A stretch of 64,000 nt of DNA, taken from assembly GCA_012729785.1 (NCBI GenBank), contig JAAYCL010000027.1:1-64000 (forward strand), read 5' to 3'. The notes under the pieces are model-generated. The model did not search any database and had not been told where the DNA came from. It saw only the letters and a program-made list of their open reading frames with translations. Within the stretch, counting starts at the first letter, position 1; each line of letters starts with the position of its first letter. The translations under genes and the position numbers were made by a program. Below are positions 17,102 through 26,576 of the stretch, one piece after another. This DNA is from Chlamydiota bacterium (lineage in GTDB: Bacteria > Auribacterota > Tritonobacteria > UBA1439).

Positions 17102-17605
17102 ATGGGAAATACACCAACGACTCTGCGAAACATCGCGGAAGAGCTTTTCACGCCTGGATACTTCGCACGTGCATGCGAGCGTGCACGTCATCAACAGAGC
17201 CCTTGGAATCTTCTCTTCCTTGCGTTCGGATTTGCCGGGATTGGCGGGATTTCGTACCTCCTTTTTCAGGTCATGTGGCGCGTCCACGTGGCGTTCTACC
17301 CGGAGCATGCGGGCAGGTTCAGCGAGTTCTGGAATACGGGCATCAGTTTTCGGCCCTTTGTGTCCAGCTTCCTTCTGATGATACCGCTGATATTTGCCTC
17401 CATTCCACTCGGTTTCATGTTCGCATGCTTTAGCATGTGGTGCATTGGGCCGGCGCGAAGAGCTATGGAACGAGAGGCTGAAGGCGTGAAGTGGGCTTCA
17501 TTTCATGAATCCATGCGCGTTTTGTGGTTGATTGCTCTTATCGTAGTCCCAGTATGCTTGCTGCTGAGTTTTATAGGAGCGACCACATTGAGGAGTTTGA
17601 AATAA
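17102..17605 (+). CDS. Small integral membrane protein of unknown function
   Basis: 167 residues with three likely membrane helices, near residues 35-57 (WNLLFLAFGFAGIGGISYLL), 86-115 (FVSSFLLMIPLIFASIPLGF) and 140-162 (VLWLIALIVVPVCLLLSF). No family recognised. The gene has more A and T, especially at third codon positions, than its neighbours, which points to recent acquisition. It sits at the right edge of the toxin-antitoxin island, 91 bases before a glycosyltransferase. No clear ribosome site. Confidence 0.6.
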   Translation: MGNTPTTLRNIAEELFTPGYFARACERARHQQSPWNLLFLAFGFAGIGGISYLLFQVMWRVHVAFYPEHAGRFSEFWNTGISFRPFVSSFLLMIPLIFASIPLGFMFACFSMWCIGPARRAMEREAEGVKWASFHESMRVLWLIALIVVPVCLLLSFIGATTLRSLK

Positions 17606-17696
17606 TGGTGCACAATCCGATGGAGTGTACCCGAATAAGCGCGGGGATGCGGAGCGGGTCCGCCAGGCGCCGGGGTTGTCTCAGAAGATCCGTCGC

Positions 17697-18791
17697 ATGA
17701 ACGTCGCCCTTGTCCACGACTGGCTGAACGGGATGCGCGGCGGGGAGAAGATACTCGAGGTGCTCTGCGAGCTCTTCCCCGACGCCGTCGTGCACACCCT
17801 CCTGCTCGACCGGTCCCGCCTCTCTCCGGCGATCGCGCGGATGGAGATCCGGACCTCCCTCCTCCAGCGCCTCCCGCTCCGCCGCACGCACTACCGCTAC
17901 TACCTCCCCCTCTTCCCGAAGCTCGTCGAACGGTTCGACCTTCGCGGCTTCGACCTGGTCATCTCCACGAGCCACTGCGTCGCCAAGGGAGCCCGGGCCC
18001 CGCGCGGGGTCCCCTCCCTCTGCTACTGCCTGACCCCGATGCGCTACGTCTGGTACTTCGGCGAGGAGTATTTCGGCCGCTGGGGCGCGAAGCGGGCGCT
18101 CCTGAAGCCCGCCTTCGCCGCCCTCAAGCGCTGGGACGTCTCATCCGCCGCGCGGGTGGACAGATGGCTCGCCATCTCCGAGACGGTTGCCGCCCGCGTG
18201 CAGAAGGTCTATCATAGGGACGCGGAGGTGTTGTACCCGCCCGTGGACGCGGGTTTCTTCACGCCCGGGGAGGCGGCGGGCGGCTACCATCTCGCGGTCT
18301 CCGCCCTGGTCCCCTACAAGCGGCTCGACGTCGCGGTCCGCGCATTCAACGAGCTTTGCCTGCCGCTGAAGATCGTCGGCGAGGGGCCCGAGCGCAAGCG
18401 CCTCGAGGCGATCGCGGGGCCTCGGATCGAGTTCCTCGGCTGGCGCACGAACGAGGAGATCAGGGACCTGTACCGCGGCTGCAGGGCGTTCATCTTCCCC
18501 GGCGAGGAGGATTTCGGCATCACCCCGCTCGAGGCGCAGGCGTGCGGGCGCCCGGTGCTCGCCCTCGGGCGGGGGGGCGCGCTGGAGACGGTCCGGGACG
18601 GGGAGACGGGGCTCTTCTTCGACGCGCAGGAGCCCGCGGCGCTCGTCGAAGCGGTGCGGCGGGCGGAGCGGATGCGTTTCGACCCCGCCGTTGCCCGCAT
18701 GCACGCGGAGCGTTTCGACCGCCCGATCTTCAAGGAACGGCTGGCGCGCTGGATCCTGAAGGCCTCGGAGGAGTGCCGGGAGGAGACGTAG
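17697..18791 (+). CDS. GT4-family glycosyltransferase (WbaZ/mannosyltransferase-like)
   Basis: 364 residues. It begins MNVALVHDWLNGMRGGEKIL, a hallmark of WbaZ-type O-antigen glycosyltransferases, and has CLTPMRYVW, then the donor-site region FPGEEDFGITPLEAQACGRP with the EX7E pair. ATG 17697 gives this canonical N-terminus; the open frame reaches 17625, but those residues are not family-like. Followed after 33 bases by the glycosylphosphotransferase, so probably in the same transcript. Confidence 0.86.
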   Translation: MNVALVHDWLNGMRGGEKILEVLCELFPDAVVHTLLLDRSRLSPAIARMEIRTSLLQRLPLRRTHYRYYLPLFPKLVERFDLRGFDLVISTSHCVAKGARAPRGVPSLCYCLTPMRYVWYFGEEYFGRWGAKRALLKPAFAALKRWDVSSAARVDRWLAISETVAARVQKVYHRDAEVLYPPVDAGFFTPGEAAGGYHLAVSALVPYKRLDVAVRAFNELCLPLKIVGEGPERKRLEAIAGPRIEFLGWRTNEEIRDLYRGCRAFIFPGEEDFGITPLEAQACGRPVLALGRGGALETVRDGETGLFFDAQEPAALVEAVRRAERMRFDPAVARMHAERFDRPIFKERLARWILKASEECREET

Positions 18792-18824
18792 CCGCGGGGA
18801 CACGGCGCAGGGAGAGGTGGGGGC

Positions 18825-20255
18825 ATGTCGAACCGGAGCAGGACGACCGAGGCGGCGACCGCGGTCAGGGTGGCGATCGACATCCTGTGCCTCAACGCCG
18901 CCTTCTGCGCCTCCTACTGGACACGCTTCCACTCTCCGTTCACGGCGCTCGTCCCCGTCCTGAAAGGCGTCCCCCCGTTCCGCTCCTACCTCGCGGCGTT
19001 TCCCGTCGCGACGCTCGCCTTCGTCTATCTCTACAAGCTCCTCGGCTCCTACGCGCGGCGCTGGCGCTACGACGCCGCGAACGAGTTTTTCGTCGTGACC
19101 CGGGGGACGACCGCCGGGATGATCGCCCTCATGGCGCTCACCTTCCTCCTCCCCTCCACGCACAGCGAGGCGGGGCTGAAATACTCGCGCATCACATTCC
19201 TGCTCCTCTTCCCGCTCGTCGAATCCTTCGTCTGGGCGGGACGGCTCGCCTCCAACGCCGTGGAGAAGCGGCTCTACCGCCGCTCCGCGGGGAAGCGGAA
19301 GCTCCTCCTCGTGGGCACCGGCGAAACCGCCGCGCGGCTCGCGCGGCACGTGCGGCGCAATCCGACCCTCGAGTGCGAGATCGTGGGCTTCGTCCGCTGC
19401 CCCGGCGAGAAGAGCTCCTCGTCGAGGATCGTCGCGCCGATCGCCGGGGAGCTCGACGCCCTCCCCGCGCTGCTCGAGCGGGGGGGCGTCGACGAACTCA
19501 TCCTGACGAACCCGAAGCTCGACCACGCCCGGGTCCTCTCCATCGTCGCGCTTTGCGAGAAGAACCTCGTGGAGTTCAAGCACGTCCCCGACATGTTCGA
19601 GATACTGACGCGCAAGGTGGAGGTCGTGAGCTTCGACGGCGTCCCGCTCGTCGGCATCCGCCACATCCCGCTCCACTCCCCGTGGAACCGGTTCCTCAAG
19701 CGCTCCTTCGATGTCGCCGGGTCCGCCCTGGGCCTCGTCGTCGCCGCGCCGGTCATCGCCCTCTGCGCCCTCGCCGTCAAGCTGGATTCGCGAGGGAAGG
19801 CGTTCTTCTCGCAGGAGCGCTGCGGCGAGGACGGGGTTTGCTTCCGGCTCCACAAGCTCCGCACGATGGTGGAGGACGCGGAGCGGCACACCGGCCCTGT
19901 CTGGGCGCGCGCGGAGGACCCGCGCTGCACGCGCGTGGGGGCGTTCCTGCGGCGCCGGAACCTCGACGAGCTCCCCCAGCTCTGGAACGTGCTGAAGGGG
20001 GAGATGAGTCTGGTCGGCCCGCGGCCCGAGCGCCCGCACTTCGTGAACCGTTTCCGGGAGGAGAACCCGCGCTACATGGCTCGGCATTCGGTGAAATCCG
20101 GCATCACCGGGTGGGCGCAGGTGAACGGGCTCCGCGGCAACACCTCCGTCCGGGCCCGTCTCCGCTACGACATGTACTACCTCGAGAACTGGTCGCTCCT
20201 CTTCGACCTCAAGGTCCTCATCCTCACCCTCTTCGCCCGCCGCAACGCCTACTGA
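18825..20255 (+). CDS. Polyprenyl-phosphate glycosylphosphotransferase (exopolysaccharide initiating transferase)
   Basis: 476 residues, WcaJ/WbaP-like. Four or five membrane helices in the first 150 residues are followed by a cytoplasmic NAD-fold-like region (LLLVGTGETAARLARHV, about 165-180), then the catalytic bacterial sugar transferase domain. That domain shows KRSFDVAGSALGLVV, KLRTMVEDAE, RRRNLDELPQLWNVLKGEMS, LVGPRPERP and the terminal SGITGWAQVNGLRG. It transfers a sugar-1-phosphate from a nucleotide sugar to undecaprenyl phosphate, the first step of glycan assembly. GGAGAGG precedes the ATG. Confidence 0.93.
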   Translation: MSNRSRTTEAATAVRVAIDILCLNAAFCASYWTRFHSPFTALVPVLKGVPPFRSYLAAFPVATLAFVYLYKLLGSYARRWRYDAANEFFVVTRGTTAGMIALMALTFLLPSTHSEAGLKYSRITFLLLFPLVESFVWAGRLASNAVEKRLYRRSAGKRKLLLVGTGETAARLARHVRRNPTLECEIVGFVRCPGEKSSSSRIVAPIAGELDALPALLERGGVDELILTNPKLDHARVLSIVALCEKNLVEFKHVPDMFEILTRKVEVVSFDGVPLVGIRHIPLHSPWNRFLKRSFDVAGSALGLVVAAPVIALCALAVKLDSRGKAFFSQERCGEDGVCFRLHKLRTMVEDAERHTGPVWARAEDPRCTRVGAFLRRRNLDELPQLWNVLKGEMSLVGPRPERPHFVNRFREENPRYMARHSVKSGITGWAQVNGLRGNTSVRARLRYDMYYLENWSLLFDLKVLILTLFARRNAY

Positions 20256-20325
20256 CGCGGGCTGGGGCGGGAACCCCACATGCGATGAAGGGGCTGACTC
20301 GAATCGCCGCGCCGGAGGGATGCCA

Positions 20326-21717
20326 GTGAGTGTGAGGCCTCGCGCATGGGCGGTGGCGTTTTTTCTTTGCGGCGCCCTTATGCGCCTCGCCCTCTGCTGG
20401 TCGAATCCTCCCACCAATGCGTTCGATGATCATTATGAGCCGATCCTCATGATCATGCGCACCGGCGTCATTCCGGCCAAGGACGCCTGCTGGGAATGTT
20501 ACCATCCGCCGGTTTTCTATTGGCTGTCCGCGATGATCGGGAATTTCGCCGTCCGCATGGGGGTGCATCCCCGGCACCTCCTGAAGCTCCTGCAGTTCAT
20601 CCCCTGCGTGTACGGCATCCTGAACATGGGGATGATCTACCTGATCCTGCGCAAGGTGCCCCTCTCCGATTTCCCGCGGCTTGCCGCGTTCGGCACGGTC
20701 TGTTTCCTGCCCCGCCACATCTACATGTCGGCGATGCATTCGAACGACACCATCTCCTACCTGTGCGTGTCTCTCTGCATCTACCTGCTGTTGATCGCCA
20801 TCGAACGCACCCTGTCTCCCGCATCGCTCGTGGCGGTCACCGTGGCGCTCACCATCGCCCTTTTCACCAAATATACGGCCTACGCGATGCTCCCGGTCAC
20901 CCTGATCGCATTCGCCGCCCTCTTCATCGGTCCGAGACCCTCCTCCCGGGCGCGGGTCCTCGGCTCCTGCATCCTGGTGTTCCTTCTCCCCCTCGCGGCC
21001 CTGGGCGTCTCTCTGGCAGCGAACGCGCGGCACTACGGAAGGCCGATGCCCATCAACCTCGATCTTCGGGGCGTCAGGCTCGCCCAGCCGCGCGACGCCA
21101 ACCGTTTTGACTTTGTCAGCTTCACGCCATGGGACAGCATCGCCACGCCGATGCTGGTTCCGGGCAAGATGCATTCCTTCTGGACGATGCTGTACCGTGG
21201 GATGTGGTACGACACCGAACCGAAATTTCTCTATTTCCTGGATTCCAATGCGGGCTGGTGGAACCACTACTACGCCTGGCTCAGGGGCGAGAAGGATTTC
21301 CCCGGAGACAATCCCTCGATGTCGAGCCTGACACGCTGCATGGGGGGGAGCCTGATCATCCTCGGCCTCCTCCCTCTTCTGCTGCTTGGCGGCGGTGCGT
21401 GGATCTATTGCCGGGGAGGATGGAGAAGGTGGAGCAGCGCGCCGGAGGTGGACGCGGCGAAGATGAGCGTCTTCCCCGCGCTCCTGCTGATCACTGCATC
21501 CGGCATCATCGCGCTCGCGTGGAGATATCCGTACTACAGCGCAGTGAAGGCATCCTACGTCCTCGCCGCGGCGCCTGCATACGCTGTCTTCCTCGGTTTA
21601 GGCCTGATGCCGTGTGAGATCCACGAGGAAGCGAAAAGGATCATCGCCAGGATATTCGCCATCACGTGGGGGCTTTCGGCGCTGCACATCCTGCACATCA
21701 TCCTGTCTATCTCATGA
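20326..21717 (+). CDS. Multi-spanning membrane protein, GT-C (GT39-like) glycosyltransferase-type
   Basis: About 463 residues with roughly ten membrane helices. The first periplasmic loop has acidic FDDHYEP and later CYHPPVFYW, resembling GT-C enzymes that use polyprenyl-phosphate sugars at the outer face of the membrane. GTG 20326 is preferred to ATG 20320 because GGAGGG (20314-20319) abuts that ATG but is 6 bases from the GTG. Its third-base composition is slightly less GC-rich than its neighbours. It ends tail-to-tail with the next gene, overlapping by 6 bases. Substrate unknown. Confidence 0.6.
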   Translation: MSVRPRAWAVAFFLCGALMRLALCWSNPPTNAFDDHYEPILMIMRTGVIPAKDACWECYHPPVFYWLSAMIGNFAVRMGVHPRHLLKLLQFIPCVYGILNMGMIYLILRKVPLSDFPRLAAFGTVCFLPRHIYMSAMHSNDTISYLCVSLCIYLLLIAIERTLSPASLVAVTVALTIALFTKYTAYAMLPVTLIAFAALFIGPRPSSRARVLGSCILVFLLPLAALGVSLAANARHYGRPMPINLDLRGVRLAQPRDANRFDFVSFTPWDSIATPMLVPGKMHSFWTMLYRGMWYDTEPKFLYFLDSNAGWWNHYYAWLRGEKDFPGDNPSMSSLTRCMGGSLIILGLLPLLLLGGGAWIYCRGGWRRWSSAPEVDAAKMSVFPALLLITASGIIALAWRYPYYSAVKASYVLAAAPAYAVFLGLGLMPCEIHEEAKRIIARIFAITWGLSALHILHIILSIS

Positions 21718-23421
21718 CGATGCCGCGCCGCGCGGCGACCGGGTGGCCGTGCCCTCAGGAGGGGGGGGGTACGGAGGGCCCATCCCGGGCCCGGACTCCG
21801 AAGCACCGGATTCCCGATCCGCCATCCCACGCGGGGGACGACCGTGCGGTGGCGCCGGTCGGGGAGCGGCATCCTGCAACCCCTCCGCCGCCTCGATGCC
21901 GCGCCCCTCGGCGGCAAGGAGATGCGCCAGCGCGGCCCGGAGGTACAACGCATCGTCGATCTCGAGCGCGCGCCGGAGGTCCCGCTCGGCCTCGCGTGCC
22001 CTCCCCATACGCATCAGGGCGACCGCCCGTATGTGCAGCGCCGCCCCCCGCGCCTCCTCGCAGGTGGGCGTCAGCCGCAACGCCGCCGTCGCCGCCTCGA
22101 CCGCCAGCCCGCTCCGCCCCTCGTCGTTGCACGCCTTCCCGTAGTTCACCTGGGCGATGAAGCTCCGCGGCTCCTTCTGTGCGCTGTCGCGCCAGAGCGT
22201 GAACTCGCTCTTCCAGTCCCCGACGCGGCGCGCCGAGAGGAGGCCGAGGCACACGACCGCGGCGGAGGCGGCGAGCCGCGCGCGCCCGCCGCCCGGGCGC
22301 TGCGCGAGCAGCCACGCGATGAGAAACGAGAGCCCCATCGCCGGCAGGTAGAGGAACCGCTCGTTCGCCACCGCCTTGATCGGCAGGATATTCAGCACCG
22401 GCAGGAGGGCGATCGGGATCCAGGAGAGGCCCAGGGCGTACGGGGAACGTCGCCGAAGGGCGCGCAGGAGGAGGACGAGATACAGCGCCCCCGCCGCGGC
22501 GGAGAGGATGAACCAGCCGGCCCCCTTTCCGAACGGCGGATAGAAGACGTAGTCGAGCCGGAGCCCGAACGGCAGCACGAGGAGCCGGAGGTAGGTCGCG
22601 AACCCGATCAGCTGGAACGCCAGATGCTCCCCGACGCCCCCGCCCCACCCGCCGCGCTGCGTCATCCTCCCCACGAGGAGAAGGCGCAGGATGAGGTAGC
22701 ACCCCGCGACCTTGAAAAACGCCGCGTACCCGCGCCCGCCTGTCCGCCGCCGCCCGGGGATGGCGAGGGTCGCGTCGCAGGCGACCAGGATGAGCGGGAG
22801 GACGATCGCCTGCTCCTTGGCAAGAAGGGCGAGGGCGAACGCGGCGAGCGCAGCCGCGCGCCACCACCCCCTCCCCATTGCCTCCTTCTCTCCCCGGGTG
22901 CGGCAGAGCAGGGCGGCGAGGAAGAAGAGCCCGCAGAGGATATTCGAGCGCCCCACGATCCAGGTCACCGACTCGACGTTCACCGGGTGGACCGCCCAGG
23001 CGGCGGCGGCGAGGAACGCCGCCCACGGGAACGCATCGGCGGGGGCGGCGATGCCGGCGTTCTCCGGGGAGGCGGTGGAAAGCATCGCCCGCACCAGGAA
23101 AAGGAGCAGCATCGCGTTGACGGCGTGGAGCAGGAGGTTGACGAGCCGGAAGCCGTGCGGCCCCGGGCCGAAGACGGCGAAGGTGAGGGCGTGGCTCAGC
23201 GTCGCGAGGGGGCGGTAGATCTCAGTGGCGGGCGTCGGGGTGACCGCCACGGTCGAGGGGTCGAGGAAGAAGCGCAGCGGGCGGGCGAGGGTGCGGATGT
23301 GCGGATTGTCGGCGACGTGTGTCACATCGTCATAGACGAACGGGTACGGGAGCGCGCGCAGACCGCAGACCGCCACCGCCGCGGCGAGCGCTGCGCAGGC
23401 GGCGACCGAGCCCCTTTTCAT
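21712..23421 (-). CDS. Membrane protein with C-terminal TPR repeats (TMTC-like)
   Basis: 569 residues: around ten membrane helices (1-400), then a tetratricopeptide segment (about 430-530). The first lumenal loop contains YPFVYDDVTHVADNPHI, and conserved HPVNVESVTWIVGRSNIL follows, both typical of bacterial relatives of the TMTC O-mannosyltransferase family. ATG 23421 is preferred to an upstream codon because a signal-anchor helix then starts at residue 5 and TGCTATACT lies directly before it. A second, similar protein is at 34397-36022. Probably glycosylates exported proteins or glycans, but no activity is shown. Confidence 0.72.
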   Translation of the reverse strand: MKRGSVAACAALAAAVAVCGLRALPYPFVYDDVTHVADNPHIRTLARPLRFFLDPSTVAVTPTPATEIYRPLATLSHALTFAVFGPGPHGFRLVNLLLHAVNAMLLLFLVRAMLSTASPENAGIAAPADAFPWAAFLAAAAWAVHPVNVESVTWIVGRSNILCGLFFLAALLCRTRGEKEAMGRGWWRAAALAAFALALLAKEQAIVLPLILVACDATLAIPGRRRTGGRGYAAFFKVAGCYLILRLLLVGRMTQRGGWGGGVGEHLAFQLIGFATYLRLLVLPFGLRLDYVFYPPFGKGAGWFILSAAAGALYLVLLLRALRRRSPYALGLSWIPIALLPVLNILPIKAVANERFLYLPAMGLSFLIAWLLAQRPGGGRARLAASAAVVCLGLLSARRVGDWKSEFTLWRDSAQKEPRSFIAQVNYGKACNDEGRSGLAVEAATAALRLTPTCEEARGAALHIRAVALMRMGRAREAERDLRRALEIDDALYLRAALAHLLAAEGRGIEAAEGLQDAAPRPAPPHGRPPRGMADRESGASESGPGMGPPYPPPPEGTATRSPRGAASS

Positions 23422-23428
23422 CGGAGAC

Positions 23429-23437
23429 AGTATAGCA
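23429..23437 (-). promoter_or_regulatory. Extended -10 element directly before the TPR membrane gene
   Basis: Minus strand TGCTATACT. Only 7 bases separate the hexamer from the ATG at 23421, so the message would start at or next to the start codon. Confidence 0.5.
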
Positions 23438-23484
23438 CCCCGACCGGACCGCGCCACCCTCGCGCGGAAACGGGGATAATGGTC

Positions 23485-23543
23485 ATATATTAAATTATTC
23501 AATATATTTACTGTTTGACATTTGATCAATATCCGTGTACCCT
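23485..23543 (+). promoter_or_regulatory. AT-rich control region of the marR-efflux operon
   Basis: An inverted repeat ATATATT/AATATAT (23485-23507) lies upstream of TTGACA (23515-23520) with a possible -10 TACCCT (23538-23543) 17 bases later. CGTCACG occurs twice between there and the gene (near 23549 and 23561). These are candidate MarR sites. The AT-rich block stands out from the GC-rich surroundings. Confidence 0.45.
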
Positions 23544-23582
23544 GGGACGTCACGCTTGGAGCGTCACGATGGAGAGCCCACG

Positions 23583-24035
23583 ATGACGGACCGCAAGGAT
23601 TTCCTGAAGCTGCTGCGCCAGGTGCACCTGCGCTTCACGAAGTTCTACTCGAAGAAGATCGCCTGCCTTCGGGTGACATCGCCGCAGTACATGACGCTGA
23701 TGATCCTCATCGAGGAGGGGGCCCAGAAGATGCACGACCTCGCCGACTTCCTCCAGGTTTCGACGCCGGCGGTCACGAATCTCGTGGACAAGCTCGAGGC
23801 GGCGGGCTACGCGCGGCGCTCCCCTCACCCCGCCGACCGGCGCGTCTTCGTGATCGCGCTCACCCCCGAGGGGACGCGCGTCGTCTCCGCCCTCCGCGAG
23901 GAGGGGCTCGCCCTACTCAGGGAGGCGCTCGGCACGATGCCCGAGCAGGACCAGGAGGCGGTGCTCCGCTTCTACCGGAACCTCCTGGCGCGCCTCGACG
24001 CCGCGCTCAGCCGCAACGGGGGGAACCGCCGATGA
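23583..24035 (+). CDS. MarR-family transcriptional regulator
   Basis: 150-residue winged-helix regulator. The recognition region is HDLADFLQVSTPAVTNLVDKLE, then the wing YARRSPHPADRRVFVIALTPEG, whose DRR residues are the MarR hallmark. ATG 23583 is preceded by GGAGAG (23571-23576). First gene of an operon: its stop overlaps the tolC-like ATG (ATGA). It probably represses the operon and is released by a small ligand that the pump exports; the ligand is unknown. Confidence 0.92.
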   Translation: MTDRKDFLKLLRQVHLRFTKFYSKKIACLRVTSPQYMTLMILIEEGAQKMHDLADFLQVSTPAVTNLVDKLEAAGYARRSPHPADRRVFVIALTPEGTRVVSALREEGLALLREALGTMPEQDQEAVLRFYRNLLARLDAALSRNGGNRR

Positions 24036-25570
24036 GCCGGACGGCCCGCCGGGCGCTCCTCGCGGCGCTCCTCGCGGCCTCCGCCGTCTCCGCGGCGGAG
24101 AACGGGGACGACGGCCCGCCTCCGTCGGTGACGCGCGAGGCGTTCCTCAAATCCGCCGCCCAGCGGACGGTTCTCCGCATCGGGCTGGTGGATGTCGTGG
24201 CCTACGCCCTGCAGAAGAACTCCGAGATCAGGATCGCGCGCATCGAGCCGAAGCTGAAGGCCGACGACGTCCGGATCGCGCAGTCCGCCTTCGAGCCGGC
24301 GTTCACCGCCGACTACCTGCTCCGCGACGTCACCGAGGAGAGCGCGAGCGTCTTCTTCCCCGGCAACCAGAGGAGCCGCTCGATGGGGTTCGACGCCGGG
24401 ATCCTCGGGAAACTGGTCACCGGGACGACCTACCGTTTCGATTTTTTGAACGACCGGGAGCGAACCAACTCCGACATCACCGCGCTCAATCCCTCCTACA
24501 CCAGCGAACCGCTCATCACCCTCACCCAGCCGCTGCTGCGGGGGTTCGGCGTCGCCGTGAACCGCGCGGAGATCATCATCGCCCGCAACAACGAACGCCA
24601 GTCGATCGAAACGTTCAGGGCGGCGGCGATAGACGCCGTCAGCGATGCGAAGAACGCCTACTACGCCTACGCCTACGCGATCGAGGCGCGGCAGATCGCC
24701 AGGGACTTCCTCGCGAGCGCGAGGGAACTCGTCGAGATCAACCGCGCCCGCTACGCGAAGGGGATCGCCAGCTCCGTGGATCTCCTCGAGGCCGAGGCGG
24801 CCGAGGCGGAACGCGAAAAGCTCCTCCTCGACGCCGAGTACGGCCTCAAGACCGCGGAGGACAAGCTGAAGTTCGTCACCAACCTCGTCGACGACCCCGA
24901 GACGTGGAACGCGGAGATCGAGCTCATCGAGAAGCCCGACTTCTCCGTCCGGTCCGTCGATCTGGTCCAGTCGATCCTGGACGCCTTCGAGCACAGGCCC
25001 GATTACCGCGCCAGGAAGATCGAGGTCAAGAACAAGGATATCCGCATCGTGACGGCGAAGAACGCCCTCCTCCCCACGCTCGACGTCGTCGGGAGCTTCG
25101 GCCTGAACGGCCTCGGGGACCAGTACGGCCGCGCCGTCGAGAGCATCCACTGGCGCTACAAGGACTGGGGCGTCGGCGGATCGCTGCGCGTGCCGTGGGG
25201 GAAGGGCGACCGGGCCCGCTATGACCAGTCGAAGCTCGAGAAGGCGCAGCTGCTCCTCGAACTCGAGCGGATGGAGCAGCGGATCATCCTCGATGTGCGG
25301 GACAAGGTGCGGGAGGTCGACCTCCAGTACCGGCAGAAGCAGGCCTCGCAGGTGGCCCGGGACAAGGAGGAGGAGAACTACACCGCGCAGAAGGATCGCC
25401 TCGCGGCCGGGCAGGTCAGCACGCACGACATGCTCGACTACCAGTATCGGTACTCGAAGGCGGAACTCGATCTCAAACAGTCGATCGTCAACTACAACAG
25501 CGCGCTCGTGAACCTCGACAGGGAAGTCGGCCTCACGCTGGCGAGGAGCGACGTGACGCTGGAGGAGTGA
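24032..25570 (+). CDS. TolC-family outer-membrane efflux protein
   Basis: 512 residues with an N-terminal signal peptide (RRALLAALLAASAVSAAE, cleavage near residue 21). Two repeated halves with long helices form the outer-membrane channel plus periplasmic tunnel; TLTQPLLRGFG and the later AELDLKQSIVNYNSALVNLD are typical. It would pair with the adaptor and RND pump encoded next to form a tripartite exporter. The start overlaps the marR stop, giving translational coupling. Confidence 0.9.
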   Translation: MSRTARRALLAALLAASAVSAAENGDDGPPPSVTREAFLKSAAQRTVLRIGLVDVVAYALQKNSEIRIARIEPKLKADDVRIAQSAFEPAFTADYLLRDVTEESASVFFPGNQRSRSMGFDAGILGKLVTGTTYRFDFLNDRERTNSDITALNPSYTSEPLITLTQPLLRGFGVAVNRAEIIIARNNERQSIETFRAAAIDAVSDAKNAYYAYAYAIEARQIARDFLASARELVEINRARYAKGIASSVDLLEAEAAEAEREKLLLDAEYGLKTAEDKLKFVTNLVDDPETWNAEIELIEKPDFSVRSVDLVQSILDAFEHRPDYRARKIEVKNKDIRIVTAKNALLPTLDVVGSFGLNGLGDQYGRAVESIHWRYKDWGVGGSLRVPWGKGDRARYDQSKLEKAQLLLELERMEQRIILDVRDKVREVDLQYRQKQASQVARDKEEENYTAQKDRLAAGQVSTHDMLDYQYRYSKAELDLKQSIVNYNSALVNLDREVGLTLARSDVTLEE

Positions 25571-25571
25571 T

Positions 25572-26558
25572 ATGCCTACGTTCGCAACACCGTCCACGAT
25601 CCATGCCCGCGGAACCCGCCGGCCGTCGATCGTGCGCCATGCCCTGTGGACCGTCGTCGCCGTCCTCGCCGTTTCGGGATGCGGGAGCAGGGAGACGGAG
25701 GAGAAGGAGCGCATCCCGATCAGGGCGGTGCACGCGGCCGCCGAGACGATCTCGCGGACCCTCGATTACGCCAGCACCATCGAGGCGTGGGACAAGGCCG
25801 AGGTCTTCCCGAAGGTGAACGGCAAGATCATCGAGAAACTCAAGGAGGACGGGGAACCGATCGACAAGGGTGAGGTCATCGCCTATATCGACCGCGACGA
25901 GGTCGGGTTCAAGTTCGAGAAGGCGCCCGTCGAGAGCCCCCTCGCCGGCCTCGTCGGGCGCATCTACGTGGACAAGGGGACGAACGTCACCGCCCAGACC
26001 GCCGTGGCCCTCGTGGTGGCCATCGACCAGGTCAAGGTGCGCCTCGATGTGCCGGAGCGGTACCTCCCCCAGGTCTCGATAGGACAGACGGCCCGCGTGC
26101 GCGTGGATGCGTACCCGGGGACGGTCTTTGACGGCACGGTGACCCGGATCAGCCCGGTCGTCGAGATCGAGACGCGCACCGCCCCCGTCGAGATCTCGAT
26201 CGACAACGCGGACCACCGACTCAAGCCCGGGATGTTCGCGGGCGTCCAGCTCGTCCTCGAACAGAGGGAGAACGTCCTCACCGTGCTGCAGGAGGCGGTG
26301 ATCGGCCGGGAGCCCGACACCTACGTCTTCGTCGTCAACGACGGCGTCGCCCGGGTGCGCAACGTCGCGCTCGGCCTGCGCGAGAACTACCGGGTCGAGG
26401 TGCGCGAAGGTTTGAAGGCGGGGGACATGGTCGCGGTGATGGGGCAGGAGCGTCTCCGCGACGGAGCGGCGGTGAGCGTGGAGATCGACGGCGAACAGCC
26501 GCAGGCCACGCCGACCGCCTCGACGGGGCGCGATCCACAGCCGACGGCCGTGGACTGA
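25572..26558 (+). CDS. RND efflux periplasmic adaptor lipoprotein (membrane fusion protein)
   Basis: 328 residues with a lipoprotein signal ending LAVSGC (Cys37), so it is anchored by lipid in a membrane. A biotinyl-lipoyl-like segment (VFPKVNGKIIEKLKEDGEPI) and beta-barrel part (VPERYLPQVSIGQTARVRVD) follow. The usual long alpha-hairpin is very short or absent, as in compact adaptors. It starts just after the tolC stop and links the RND pump to the channel. Confidence 0.9.
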   Translation: MPTFATPSTIHARGTRRPSIVRHALWTVVAVLAVSGCGSRETEEKERIPIRAVHAAAETISRTLDYASTIEAWDKAEVFPKVNGKIIEKLKEDGEPIDKGEVIAYIDRDEVGFKFEKAPVESPLAGLVGRIYVDKGTNVTAQTAVALVVAIDQVKVRLDVPERYLPQVSIGQTARVRVDAYPGTVFDGTVTRISPVVEIETRTAPVEISIDNADHRLKPGMFAGVQLVLEQRENVLTVLQEAVIGREPDTYVFVVNDGVARVRNVALGLRENYRVEVREGLKAGDMVAVMGQERLRDGAAVSVEIDGEQPQATPTASTGRDPQPTAVD

Positions 26559-26576
26559 TCGGCACGGGGTGAGGAG

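Noticed and set aside
18141-20417. Long minus-strand frame opposite the glycosyltransferase and glycosylphosphotransferase
   Set aside because: Same antisense effect; plus-strand family matches are firm.
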